A program made the translations under genes and the position numbers. A stretch of 64,000 bases of DNA from NCBI GenBank assembly GCA_021787595.1, contig JAJYLQ010000009.1, positions 1-64,000 on the forward strand, read 5' to 3'. This document shows, in pieces, positions 1 through 8,211 of the stretch (position 1 is the first letter of the stretch; the number at the start of each line of letters is the position of its first letter). The notes below the pieces were generated by a model, which saw only the letters and a program-made list of their open reading frames with translations, made no database searches and had not been told where the DNA came from. The stretch is from Chloroflexota bacterium (lineage in GTDB: Bacteria; Chloroflexota; Anaerolineae; Anaerolineales; Villigracilaceae).

Positions 1-103
1 CATCTTCTACTCCTCTTCTAAAGTAGGGCTCACTTCCTATCGCCAGATCGGCGTTTTTCCGATTATCCCTCACTTTTGCCTACCCAGAGGACCACCCATG
101 GAA

Positions 104-140
104 TTCGCCAACAGTATCAAAGTTTGATACTGTTGGCGAA
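104..140. repeat. Perfect 18-bp inverted repeat (hairpin) with a third arm downstream
   Basis: Two 18-bp arms, TTCGCCAACAGTATCAAA and its exact reverse complement, are separated by a single G. The same 18 bases occur once more in direct orientation at 200-217. No gene is visible in the first 360 bases. The motif could be a regulator site, a mobile-element end or a structured transcript; nothing decides between these. Confidence 0.8.
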
Positions 141-260
141 ATCGAGAAATTGCGCTTGTATAACTGTTTCCAGCCGCACATTTACAGGCGAAAAATGAAT
201 TCGCCAACAGTATCAAACTTTGAGCACTCCCCCAATGCGGTATCGGGAGCGGCAAACGTA

Positions 261-283
261 GGGACAATTTGCCAAATTGTCCC
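261..283. repeat. Short inverted repeat
   Basis: GGGACAATTT and AAATTGTCCC flank a 3-nt loop in the otherwise gene-free segment before tRNA-Glu. There is no T-run, so it is not an obvious terminator. A similar hairpin, GTAGGG...CCCTAC, follows uvrA at 35875-35895. Confidence 0.6.
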
Positions 284-333
284 ACAAATGGCGAAGGTAT
301 TGTCTTGTAGATTCGAATATCATCTTATAAAGA

Positions 334-359
334 AAAGCCCATCATAAATGATGGGCTTT
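334..359 (-). terminator. Rho-independent terminator of tRNA-Glu
   Basis: A 12-bp perfect stem (AAAGCCCATCAT/ATGATGGGCTTT) with a 2-nt loop lies 5 nt beyond the tRNA 3' end. It is followed on the minus strand by TCTTTAT. The stem's A/T flanks would also allow termination from the other side. Confidence 0.85.
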
Positions 360-364
360 GTTTG

Positions 365-437
365 TGCCCCCATGGAGATTCGAACTCCAGTTTTGACCTT
401 GAAAGGGTCGCGTCCTGGGCCTCTAGACGATGGGGGC
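365..437 (-). tRNA. tRNA-Glu (anticodon TTC)
   Basis: Read on the minus strand, the 73-nt gene has the acceptor stem GCCCCCA/TGGGGGC. The anticodon loop CTTTCAA carries TTC inside the stem CGACC/GGTC, and the T-arm loop contains GTTCGAATC. The discriminator base is A and the 3' CCA is not encoded. It appears to be a single-gene transcript ending at the adjacent terminator. Confidence 0.97.
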
Positions 438-555
438 AGACTGTACGCGCTGACTCATGTCAGCCGTTTGATATGCGGCGGCAGGAAGCCGCCCATATCA
501 AAGCGGGCGGATTTTATCATCCCCCATGGTACAGGTCAAGCAATTTGCGGCACAT

Positions 556-675
556 GCCATTGCGAGAAGTGGCGCTAACAGCGCCACGACGAAGCACTGC
601 GTTCTCTCAGTGTGGCAATCTCCTCTTGTAAACACGGGATTGCTTCGTCGAGTAGAACGCTCTCCTCGCAATGAC
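556..675. repeat. Dispersed repeat family A, copy 1
   Basis: The element is bounded by inverted ends related to GTCATTGCGAGGAGTGGCGC and CTCGCAATGAC, with an internal hairpin GTGGCGCTAACAGCGCCAC. Two relatives lie at 12461-12558 and 39221-39335. All three are intergenic. The ends resemble the CATTGCGAGGAG... repeats seen in many bacterial genomes. No coding capacity is supported. Confidence 0.8.
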
Positions 676-684
676 ATCAAGATA

Positions 685-1233
685 TTAACTTTCGGCTTTG
701 ACGCGTTGATTGAGCAGCGCGATCAAGTCAACCTGCCGGCGATTGACCAACATCCCGCCGCTTTCGATTCGCAGGTTGGGGATAAGGATGGCTGTCAGCG
801 TGGCATTGAAGACCGGGATGAAATCGCGCGTTCCCTCGGTCATCAGAGATGCAAAGTCGAGGCGGCCCGGCAATTCCATGATACCCTCGATCTCGAACAT
901 CTGCGTTGTGATGCGGATCGGATATTCGACAACGTTCGTATATCCGCCGCGCACCAAAGCCTGCGGGCCCAAATCCTCGCGGCGCGCCATGCAGACCGCA
1001 TACACGTGCGATTTCATCATGCGGGTCATTTCGAAATGATCCACCAGCTTGGTCGGCATGTGCAGCCGCGCCAGCCGCGCATCATGGATTTCGAGCACCG
1101 AGCGCGTGTTATCGTTCAACATGCCTATCGTGCCGGTATTGGTGACCATGATCTTCCCAACCACACGGTAGCCGGATGTCAAAACATCAGCGGGCAAAAA
1201 GCGATAGGTACGCGGAGACGTGTCCATGGCCAT
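685..1233 (-). CDS. Conserved-looking hypothetical protein, 182 aa
   Basis: I do not recognise the family. The protein is soluble, with no signal peptide or membrane segment. It has an N-terminal mixed region, an RPADVLTSG-like stretch and a C-terminal part rich in Leu/Ile. Codon use matches its neighbours. It ends just before family A copy 1 and lies about 14 nt downstream of the zinc-finger gene, so the two probably share a transcript with lepB. The start follows a weak AGGA-type site; a second ATG two codons on is possible. Confidence 0.7.
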   Translation of the reverse strand: MAMDTSPRTYRFLPADVLTSGYRVVGKIMVTNTGTIGMLNDNTRSVLEIHDARLARLHMPTKLVDHFEMTRMMKSHVYAVCMARREDLGPQALVRGGYTNVVEYPIRITTQMFEIEGIMELPGRLDFASLMTEGTRDFIPVFNATLTAILIPNLRIESGGMLVNRRQVDLIALLNQRVKAES

Positions 1234-1247
1234 GATGGGAATCCTCG

Positions 1248-1538
1248 TCAGCTGAGATCAGCCGAAGGCCGGGGAGACCGCCCCGGTATCCGGCGTGGAG
1301 AAGCGGGTTTGTGTCCAGTGGGTTTGCCTGCATTTGGATCCAATAACATGCTCAGCCACGAAATGGCGCTCTCATCGTACTCGCGGCGTCCGCACACATC
1401 GCAAATCCAGGCCGGGAAATTTTGAACCGTGATCAGCTCTTCGCCCAGCCACGTAAAGTACGTAATGAATCTCAGGTTCATCACACCCGCCTGACATTCG
1501 TCGCACGGCATTGACTCAGGTAATTTTTCTTCGCTCAT
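1248..1538 (-). CDS. YgiT-type zinc-finger protein, 96 aa
   Basis: A small protein with two CxxC knuckles, CDEC near residue 18 and CDVC near residue 47. They are separated by a beta-rich stretch containing GEELITVQNFPAWICDVCG, which is the layout of YgiT/MqsA N-terminal zinc-binding domains. The helix-turn-helix of true MqsA antitoxins is absent; the C-terminus is a basic, Pro-rich tail. No MqsR-like toxin is adjacent, so a toxin-antitoxin role is not supported. GAGG lies 6 nt before the start. It sits between lepB and the hypothetical gene on the same strand. Confidence 0.75.
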   Translation of the reverse strand: MSEEKLPESMPCDECQAGVMNLRFITYFTWLGEELITVQNFPAWICDVCGRREYDESAISWLSMLLDPNAGKPTGHKPASPRRIPGRSPRPSADLS

Positions 1539-1546
1539 GTGAGCCT

Positions 1547-2140
1547 CTATGGCGCGGCCAGCGCAATCTTGACGTGATCAATCATCGCCCATTCCGGCGG
1601 CGGCCAGTAGATCAACAGGGCTTTGCCAATCACATTTTGGAGAGGCAGGTAGCCCCACGCATGGGAGTCCGACGAATCGTTGCGGTTATCGCCCAGCACG
1701 AACAGATGGCCGCTTGGCACCTGCCACTCTCCATCGTAATTTGGCGCGGCGGCGATGTATGGTTCGTTGAGCGCCTGCCCATTGACGATCACTTTGCCGC
1801 CCCGAATGACGACCTTGTCGCCGGGCAGGCCGATGACGCGTTTGATCAGATCGAGGTCGGGGGTGTTGACCGAACGGAACACGATGATGTCGCCGCGCGT
1901 GGGCGTGCCGGTTTGATACGCCAGCTTGTTCACCAGAACGAATTCGCCGTCGTGCAAAGTTGGCATCATGCTGAAGCCGTCCACGCGCACGCGCGCCGAA
2001 ACCGCGTTGATGGCTAGAAACAATACGAGCGCCAGCCCAATCGTTTCGAACAGGTCCAGCACGAAACGTTTGAAATCGAAATTTTCCTGCGCTCCGGCTG
2101 GCTGTTCAGGCTGGCTTTGTGGTTGTAAAGATTCCAACAT
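1547..2140 (-). CDS. lepB: Signal peptidase I
   Basis: A membrane-bound serine protease that removes signal peptides from secreted proteins. One N-terminal transmembrane segment (about residues 33-48) is followed by the catalytic Ser motif GFSMMPT (Ser57). The Lys motif LIKRVIGLPGD (Lys100) and the box GDNRNDSSDSHAWG follow. At 197 aa it is of normal bacterial size. I chose the internal ATG that sits directly behind TTTTGGAGGT; the upstream alternative would add 13 residues and lacks such a site. The Ser/Lys dyad is intact. Confidence 0.95.
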   Translation of the reverse strand: MLESLQPQSQPEQPAGAQENFDFKRFVLDLFETIGLALVLFLAINAVSARVRVDGFSMMPTLHDGEFVLVNKLAYQTGTPTRGDIIVFRSVNTPDLDLIKRVIGLPGDKVVIRGGKVIVNGQALNEPYIAAAPNYDGEWQVPSGHLFVLGDNRNDSSDSHAWGYLPLQNVIGKALLIYWPPPEWAMIDHVKIALAAP

Positions 2141-2163
2141 ACCTCCAAAAAATTTCTGCCTAA

Positions 2164-2895
2164 TTATACCTGACCCCATGCGAAGTACGTCGGCACGTTC
2201 AAGGTGCGTGTGCCGCGCGCCCGCGCTTCCTCATCCAGATGTTTCATCTTTTGGATTTCTTCCCGCGGGACGAATCCCGATAGATCTGATTCGATCACAG
2301 CCCATTCATTTTTCCATTCGCCAGGATCCATCGCTTCGGGGCTTCGACGTTGGATGGCTCCCGTTTCGACGATTTGGATTCCGGCCCGGTGGAACAGTCC
2401 CGCCAAACGCTCGCCGAGGCCGATGTCCGCGCCCTGGCGTTTCAACGCTTCGGTCTGCCACTTTCCAAGCGCGGCAAGTTGACCGGGTTGATCTTCGCGG
2501 GACGTGTAATCCGGCTCGGCAAACGCGAGGATGTGACCTTTGGGTTTTGTCACGCGTTTCATTTCAAAAATTGCCTTCAATGGTTCTTTGATCCATAACA
2601 AAAGAAAGTGGCAGTAGGTGATATCGAAACCTCCGCTTCGATAAGGAAGATCACGCGCGTCGCCGCGCGTCAGGCGGGCGTTCGATGCGCGGAAGCGGCA
2701 GCCGGCCAGCGCGCCCGCGTCGAGGTCGAGGCCGTGCAGCGCCGCCGGCGTTTGCAGCGAGGATAAAATCGCGCCCGTCCCGCATCCGACTTCAAGAACG
2801 GAATTTGCGCCGGATAGTCCCGCCTGCCGGAAAAGATACTCCCGCAGATCGCGCGTCCATGCCGCCTGCTGGGTATAGCGTTCGTGCCAATTCAT
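2164..2895 (-). CDS. Class I SAM-dependent methyltransferase
   Basis: A 243-aa Rossmann-fold methyltransferase. Motif I, VLEVGCGTGAILSSL, lies at about residues 33-47, the acidic loop (HGLDLDAGAL) follows, and the post-I motif ARDLPYRSGGFDITYCHFLL is present. The substrate cannot be read from the sequence; it resembles the broad UbiE/COQ5-like group (Methyltransf_11/25). It lies just upstream of lepB on the same strand with a 23-nt gap. Confidence 0.88.
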   Translation of the reverse strand: MNWHERYTQQAAWTRDLREYLFRQAGLSGANSVLEVGCGTGAILSSLQTPAALHGLDLDAGALAGCRFRASNARLTRGDARDLPYRSGGFDITYCHFLLLWIKEPLKAIFEMKRVTKPKGHILAFAEPDYTSREDQPGQLAALGKWQTEALKRQGADIGLGERLAGLFHRAGIQIVETGAIQRRSPEAMDPGEWKNEWAVIESDLSGFVPREEIQKMKHLDEEARARGTRTLNVPTYFAWGQV

Positions 2896-2915
2896 GATTT
2901 ATTCCGCATCATAGT

Positions 2916-3087
2916 GTTGCAGCACAAAGTTAGAGCGTTGAGGGTTCTGCTCATGGCTTTCCTACTGTTTTCGCCCTCATCCCCAACCCTTCCCCCGAAT
3001 GGGGAAGGGAGTCTCCTCTCCCTTTGGGAGAGGGAAAGGGTGAGGGAGAATTGGCAGGGAACGATTGCTTGACCTTGCGCGGTAATA
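2916..3087. mobile_element. MITE-like element, repeat family B, full copy 1
   Basis: The element of about 172 bp is related along its whole length, in opposite orientation, to the 171-bp copy at 20411-20581. Both have imperfect terminal inverted repeats around ATTACAGCGCAA and a core of nested hairpins (CTCTCCC...GGGAGAG and TTCCCC...GGGGAA). ATAGT occurs directly on each side (2911-2915 and 3088-3092) and may be a target-site duplication. It has no coding capacity. Core-only relatives occur near 30013, inside uvrA and near 37262. Confidence 0.8.
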
Positions 3088-3167
3088 ATAGTATTGCTCC
3101 GCGAAAGCCAACGAAGATTTTGCAGCGCGATATTCATATCGCCTTTGGCCGCGGAATTCATTCCGCG

Positions 3168-4205
3168 CTACGGATTTGCGGCGCACAGGTTTGTCAAAAT
3201 CTGCTGGCGCAGTCGGACGAGTTCGGGAAACTGGTAAAAGAATTTTATTTTTTGATCGGCAATGCTGCTGCCTTTTGGTTCGGGACTCAAGATGTAGTAT
3301 GCCCATGTTTCCGCGATATCTTCCGATGGATCGGTCACGGCATAATCGTCAATGAATTGCTCCCGATACTTCCTGTAAAAAGACTCGAGCCGGTTCTCGC
3401 GCTTTTGATCATTTTCGATGTCATCAATTTTCTGCCATTCGGCGTAAATGTCCGTCCAGAAACGGTCGAAGAAAACATTGATGTAGGAATTCGCCAGGCT
3501 GCAGCCTTCGCCTGGAAAATACGTTGAACAGGCGTTGACTTCCTGGTTGTAGATATCATCGTTCGTTGGATTGTCGAACACTTTCAGATCGGGCGGCACC
3601 TGCGATGGATTGAGCGTAAGCAGGTGCCCGAATTCGTGGAGCATGGTGAAAACGAGATCCTTGGTATCGGGCGCATCGGCGATATCCACTTCGAGCATCC
3701 ATGAATTGGGATCGAAAGAAGATTGTTCGACCGCGCCGAGAACGCCGCCCTGGCCGTCGGTGATGATCTCATATTGGCGCACGATGGCGCGTTGGTCCGG
3801 CGGGATGATCGCCGCGAACAAATCCCAGCTTTGTTTCTGGAGCTTGTAATCGTCTTGATACCTGATCAAATTGCGCGGGACTTTTTCCAAAATCGGATTG
3901 GCGATCTCATTGCCGCTGACGGTGTAGATGACCAGCGGAATATCGGACTGGTCGCCGGTGTCCACGCTGGGAAAACTGCTTTGATAAGTCGAGTTGTTGG
4001 CTGCGTCGAGGATGGAGGATGTTTCTGCCGGGCACGAATCGGATGCCTGACTGGTCGCAGTCGGCGAGGCGGGAGCGGGGAACGTCGCTGCAGATCGCGC
4101 GGGCGGGACCGGCGTATCGCCGGAGATCAGGCGCGTGGCGGCGCGGCAGGCCAAAGTCGAGGCGAGAACGAGGACCACAAACAAGATGACGCGGGAGCGT
4201 CCCAT
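3168..4205 (-). CDS. Secreted lipoprotein, HEFGH putative zinc metallopeptidase (paralogue 1)
   Basis: The 345-aa protein starts with a lipoprotein signal (lipobox STLAC, about residues 16-20), so it should be anchored outside the membrane. A low-complexity Pro/Ala/Ser linker follows. The core contains LHEFGHLLTLN, a zincin-type HExxH helix. Downstream, DPSEDIAETWAYYIL supplies a plausible third ligand Glu. It is a tandem paralogue of the next upstream gene, with the same HEFGHLLTLN and EDIAE blocks. The substrate is unknown. I start at the ATG of MGRSRV because it gives a proper signal peptide. Confidence 0.8.
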   Translation of the reverse strand: MGRSRVILFVVLVLASTLACRAATRLISGDTPVPPARSAATFPAPASPTATSQASDSCPAETSSILDAANNSTYQSSFPSVDTGDQSDIPLVIYTVSGNEIANPILEKVPRNLIRYQDDYKLQKQSWDLFAAIIPPDQRAIVRQYEIITDGQGGVLGAVEQSSFDPNSWMLEVDIADAPDTKDLVFTMLHEFGHLLTLNPSQVPPDLKVFDNPTNDDIYNQEVNACSTYFPGEGCSLANSYINVFFDRFWTDIYAEWQKIDDIENDQKRENRLESFYRKYREQFIDDYAVTDPSEDIAETWAYYILSPEPKGSSIADQKIKFFYQFPELVRLRQQILTNLCAANP

Positions 4206-4283
4206 GCGGTTAGGATACCATAACGTTTCTATGGAGGCTTGTCTCAATATCAATTTGTAACGAGCGCTTTTCGCGGGGCGGTT

Positions 4284-5363
4284 TCATTGCCCGGATGCGG
4301 AAGCATAATTGCAAATTCCATTCACCATTCGAATGCGTAATTGCACCAGGTCGGGGAGTTCGTAGAAGAACAGCATTTTCTCGTGCGCGATACTGTCGGC
4401 GGGCGGCCTGGGATTCAGGATGAAGCGGGCAAAACTTTCCGCGATGTCTTCCTCCGGGCTGGTGGCGGCGTACGTGCTGACGAATTGGGTCGGGTGCCGC
4501 TCATAAAAATGAGCCAGGTTCGCGAAATAATTCTTTTGGTCTCTTTCCGCGTTGACCTGGCTCCACTCGTTGAACAACTTGACCCAAAAGAACTGGAAGA
4601 ACTCGTTGATGTACGAATTGGGATGGCTGCATCCGACAGTCGTGAAGTATTGCGGACAACTGGCGGCTTCCTGCTGATACACTTGCAGGCTCGGGTTGGC
4701 GAGATACAACGGGTCGGGCGTGACCTGTGTGCCATTCAGAGTCAGCAAATGGCCGAATTCGTGCGCGAGGGTGTAGGTGAGATTGATGGGCTTCGTGGCA
4801 TCCAGGGGGTCCACATTCAAGGCCCAGTGCTGAGGCTGGTTGGAAGATTCCTCCACGCTTGCGAGCATGCCGCCTTTGCCGTCAGTGGAAAGAATGAAAG
4901 CAGTCAATTCCGTTCTTTGGTTCGCGGGAACCATCGCGGTGAAATAATTCCAGATGCGCTGCTGGGAAACTGCATCCTGCTGGTATGGAATCAGGTCGGA
5001 CGGAATATTCGAAGCGAATCTTGGAGCGCTGAGCTGGTCGCCCTGGACCAAATAACTTGCCAGCGTTGTGGCGTGGGTCTGCGTGCCGTGAGGCGCGGCG
5101 ACTTCCGGCGGCGATAGCAGCGCCGAATTGGTTTGGAGGATGGAATTTATTTTCGCCAGGCACGCGTCCACGCAATCTCCGTCCGGGCAGACAAGCGGCG
5201 GCGTTGGGGATATTTGCGCGACGGGAATGGGTGTTGGGCTGAGGAATGAATTTGTTGGCTGAATGGGTATCGTTGGGATGGAACCGATAAAGCTCAACAA
5301 CACCAGCATCATGAGCGCAAGCGAAATAAGGAGCGCTGCCCATATAGGCAATCTGGTTTTCAT
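4284..5363 (-). CDS. Secreted HEFGH putative zinc metallopeptidase (paralogue 2)
   Basis: The 359-aa protein has an N-terminal hydrophobic signal/anchor (about residues 9-27) and a Pro/Thr-rich linker, but no lipobox cysteine. It shares the core of the neighbouring paralogue: IPYQQDAVSQQRIWNYF, LAHEFGHLLTLNGTQV with HExxH, the conserved Cys-containing QEAASCPQYF...GCSHPNSYINEFF block, and SPEEDIAESFARFIL with a possible third ligand. The two genes are about 80 nt apart in the same direction and probably co-transcribed. Predicted location is outside the membrane. Confidence 0.8.
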   Translation of the reverse strand: MKTRLPIWAALLISLALMMLVLLSFIGSIPTIPIQPTNSFLSPTPIPVAQISPTPPLVCPDGDCVDACLAKINSILQTNSALLSPPEVAAPHGTQTHATTLASYLVQGDQLSAPRFASNIPSDLIPYQQDAVSQQRIWNYFTAMVPANQRTELTAFILSTDGKGGMLASVEESSNQPQHWALNVDPLDATKPINLTYTLAHEFGHLLTLNGTQVTPDPLYLANPSLQVYQQEAASCPQYFTTVGCSHPNSYINEFFQFFWVKLFNEWSQVNAERDQKNYFANLAHFYERHPTQFVSTYAATSPEEDIAESFARFILNPRPPADSIAHEKMLFFYELPDLVQLRIRMVNGICNYASASGQ

Positions 5364-5541
5364 GTCCGCAAAATTCTAACTTAAATTGGTCAGGCTGGAA
5401 TAAGCCTGGTTGCGACCACAGCCTGCCGGCCGTCAAATTTCGCAATGGGCGAATCTTTCCCTGACGAAATATCGAAAGATGCCCAGCCTTAAAACGCCGG
5501 ATGCCTTCGGATTGGATTTTGCGCGAATTGTGAAAATGATG

Positions 5542-6021
5542 TTAGTTTGTTGTTACCAGCCTGAATACCGGATATTCCGATGCTATTTTTTCGAACTCGG
5601 AAACCGGCGCATCCCTGCTCACCGGTATGTGCGGACGCGCTCCGGGCGCAACCTGCAGATACGCCTTCAAGATCGGCGCTCTCTCCTCGACAGGTACTTC
5701 TTTTAGAATCACCTGTTCGCTTATTCCATGTCGAAGCGTCACTCTGCCGCCCGCAGCTTTAACATTTCGTACCCAATTTGCTTCCTCTCCCAGCATGGAC
5801 ACCAAATATCTTTCTCCGTTCATTGATGTCATCGCAAGCGGGAAACTTATTATTTTCCCCGATTTTCTTCCCGCCACTTCCAGCGTGACGAAGCTTTCAG
5901 GTAATATCCCTGACGAGTGAAGGATTGCCCAGAACCGATTTTGTATTTTTGCCAACGTATTGGGTTGGCCGTCGCGATATTCCCATCTTTTAAAGCCAGC
6001 GAAAATGCTCGACATTTTCAT
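5542..6021 (-). CDS. Deazaflavin (F420)-dependent nitroreductase-family protein
   Basis: The 159-aa protein matches the DDN/DUF385 split-barrel family. It has the central stretch FVTLEVAGRKSGKIISFPLAM followed by GERYLVSMLGEEANWVRNVKAAGG, the family's usual cofactor-binding signature. Family members bind coenzyme F420 or FMN, or act on quinones. F420 use here is inferred from the family only; no F420 synthesis gene is in the window. The start shown avoids an 11-residue extension that overlaps the upstream gene. It may be the last gene of the radical SAM operon. Confidence 0.82.
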   Translation of the reverse strand: MKMSSIFAGFKRWEYRDGQPNTLAKIQNRFWAILHSSGILPESFVTLEVAGRKSGKIISFPLAMTSMNGERYLVSMLGEEANWVRNVKAAGGRVTLRHGISEQVILKEVPVEERAPILKAYLQVAPGARPHIPVSRDAPVSEFEKIASEYPVFRLVTTN

Positions 6022-6029
6022 ACTGCCTC

Positions 6030-7160
6030 TTACTTCTGATAAATCTTCCCCCATGGATCGCGCAACAAGTTGCCCAGAATTTTATCTGCCGCGCCCTGTG
6101 TCGGAAGGACATCGCCATCCGGCTCGACATATAACCACGCCTTTCCGGCTCCAGCCGGGACTTCATCTTCCGCTGTTTGATGCGCGACCGGATTCTCCGC
6201 TGAATACGGAACCGGCAAATCCCAGCGGAGGGTCATTCCAAGAGATGCGGCAGTATTGTGCAGACCGTGCATGGCGTCATGCAGTGAGGCGTCGGATGCG
6301 CTCAACGAAAGGCTCTTGACGCCAAGTTCGGATAACCGGCTGAGAGTCTCTTGCGCGCCTTGCGCGTTTTGCGGCGTCAGCGTGAAATGCGCTGTGACAA
6401 AAATATCTTCGGGCATGATGGTTTCGAGCGCTTTCCAGGAATCGTTGTTATCGGGTTGGAGCAGGAAGAGAATATGATCAAGTCCGGTCTTCAACAACGA
6501 CTCGAGATAATTTTTATCGGCGAGTTTCAAACCATCGGTCAGCAGCCCGCAGACCTGGCCGTTCTTCTCGGCGCACGCGATCAGATCGGTTAAGTCGTCA
6601 CGCAGAGTCGCTTCGCCGCCGGTAAACGTGACGTGTGGGATTCCAAACTTCCAGGCGTTATCGAGGATGGCGCACCATTCGTCAGTGGTCAGTTCGCGGT
6701 CGACGCGTTTGGCCGGCGCGTAATCGGCCTGCGTCCCGGCGGGGAGGCGATAGGTCAGCGCGCAGTCGAGTCGCAAGGGAGCGGTGAGATCGGTCGAATG
6801 GGGCGCGACCCGCTCAAAGTCGAGGTAGGAGACGGGATCCAAATCCGTCGCGGTCACCAGTCTTTGGATCCGCGCGGCGAAGTCGTTGTAATCCTGCAAT
6901 GCAATGCTTTTCTTGATTCGGTAACGCGAGGCGACTTCCTTCGCCGCGTCTTCGGGCGCAGCGCCTTTGATGAAGTGATAGGCGAACTCAGCCGCCGTCG
7001 GATTCAGATGCAGAACGGTCGAGGCGTTGACGATCAACACGCCGGAGCTGTCAGGCTGCAATCGCAGGTGAATACGGTAGGGAGGTTGTTCCTGCGGCGC
7101 GGATTGTTTATGATAAATGCCGGATTGAATCGGTTGGACTTTCGTAAAGAGTTTTTTCAT
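6030..7160 (-). CDS. Radical-SAM-like pseudoenzyme lacking the cluster cysteines
   Basis: The 376-aa paralogue of the radical SAM protein at 8587-9975 has the same order. There is a PqqD-like N-terminal domain (LIVNASTVLHLNPTAAEFAY) and then the barrel with its second-strand motif HVTFTGGEATLRDDL. Where the paralogue has TYRCNNDCAHC, this protein reads TYRLPAGTQADY. All three cysteines that would hold the 4Fe-4S cluster are gone, and no SPASM cysteines follow; the C-terminus ends VEPDGDVLPTQG.... The reading frame is intact, so it is probably a regulatory or substrate-binding partner. GGAGGG lies 5 nt before the chosen ATG. It overlaps or abuts the preceding gene. Confidence 0.8.
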   Translation of the reverse strand: MKKLFTKVQPIQSGIYHKQSAPQEQPPYRIHLRLQPDSSGVLIVNASTVLHLNPTAAEFAYHFIKGAAPEDAAKEVASRYRIKKSIALQDYNDFAARIQRLVTATDLDPVSYLDFERVAPHSTDLTAPLRLDCALTYRLPAGTQADYAPAKRVDRELTTDEWCAILDNAWKFGIPHVTFTGGEATLRDDLTDLIACAEKNGQVCGLLTDGLKLADKNYLESLLKTGLDHILFLLQPDNNDSWKALETIMPEDIFVTAHFTLTPQNAQGAQETLSRLSELGVKSLSLSASDASLHDAMHGLHNTAASLGMTLRWDLPVPYSAENPVAHQTAEDEVPAGAGKAWLYVEPDGDVLPTQGAADKILGNLLRDPWGKIYQK

Positions 7161-7171
7161 GGTGCCCTCCA

Positions 7172-8194
7172 TCAACGTAATCGGAATATGCCGGATTCGA
7201 GAAAGAACAAAATGAAATAGCCGATCAGCAGGACGATCCAGCCCGCCAATTCGACGCGCTCCATCAGGCCCTGCCAGGTGAGCGAGAAATTTTCCTGAAT
7301 GGTTTGGATGATGCCTTCCAGATTATCGAGTTTGCCTTTGACCGTTTCCTTCCATCCGTTCAAATAAAATTCTTCGAGGATGGCGTGATAAAGCTGTGAC
7401 GTGTACCAATCGCCGATCAACAGCAGATTTTGTTCGGTGTGTTCGAAGTCGAGCATCAAGTCGAGGCGATGCTGGACGATGCGGCGGATCTGGCTTCGCG
7501 TCGGACCGATGCGGCGCGGGTCGGCGCGGAATTGTTCGTTGAGATCACGCAAGCTCTTTTCGATGTTCTGGTCGAGCCTGCGATAACGCATGAGCTGATA
7601 GTTGCCGATCTTCAACAATTCGATGTCCGATTGAAAATCGCCGTCCGGCGCGATGATGATCGCGGCCTGCCAATCTACCAGCGTCAGGTCGTCTTTCGAA
7701 TAGCGCACTTGAGAACTGAGGATGTCTTTTATCTCGCGCTGGTCGAACGTCTCGCGCTGTGAGCGGATGAAACGCGCCAGCGCAGCCGCGTTCTTGTCAA
7801 TAAATTTATCGGGCGTCGGCGTCGCTTTTTTGAGCAGAAGAATGTAGTACTCCTCGAACATGCCGCTTTCGCGATGCTCGGCGGGGACGAATTTTTCCTG
7901 CAAGGATTTCTCGATGGAGGCGCGCTGCTGGATCGCCGCGAGACTCAGCACATCGTCCAGCATGAAGCGGCATTCGACCATTTGGATTCGGTCATCGTAC
8001 CTTTGCCGCGCGACGGAAATTTGTGCGCCTCTCGCCTCGACTTTAGCCTGCTCGAGCGTTCTGACGGAGATGTCCACCGGCTGGAAGTACGGCGCGTCCT
8101 TCAGGCCGCGAATCTGTTCGGGCGGCTCGTTGGATGCTTCCGCGTGATCGGGGAAAGCCAGCAGGTAGCAAATCTCAGCGTTTTTCAAAGGCAT
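7172..8194 (-). CDS. C-terminally membrane-anchored protein of unknown function
   Basis: The 340-aa protein is largely helical and charged. One predicted membrane segment lies at the very end (about residues 316-335, LAGWIVLLIGYFILFFLESG), preceded by a coiled-coil-like stretch. This order (soluble domain, long helices, terminal anchor) recalls the DUF155/RMD1 family, but I see no decisive motif. It lies between the PAS gene and the cysteine-less radical SAM gene with almost no spacing, so it likely belongs to the same operon. Confidence 0.7.
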   Translation of the reverse strand: MPLKNAEICYLLAFPDHAEASNEPPEQIRGLKDAPYFQPVDISVRTLEQAKVEARGAQISVARQRYDDRIQMVECRFMLDDVLSLAAIQQRASIEKSLQEKFVPAEHRESGMFEEYYILLLKKATPTPDKFIDKNAAALARFIRSQRETFDQREIKDILSSQVRYSKDDLTLVDWQAAIIIAPDGDFQSDIELLKIGNYQLMRYRRLDQNIEKSLRDLNEQFRADPRRIGPTRSQIRRIVQHRLDLMLDFEHTEQNLLLIGDWYTSQLYHAILEEFYLNGWKETVKGKLDNLEGIIQTIQENFSLTWQGLMERVELAGWIVLLIGYFILFFLESGIFRLR

Positions 8195-8211
8195 GTTCGG
8201 TAATCAAATCA

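Noticed and set aside
526-1425. Long plus-strand open frame opposite the hypothetical and zinc-finger genes
   Set aside because: It lies antisense to two minus-strand genes with better start sites and recognisable content, and begins inside repeat family A. It is a shadow frame.
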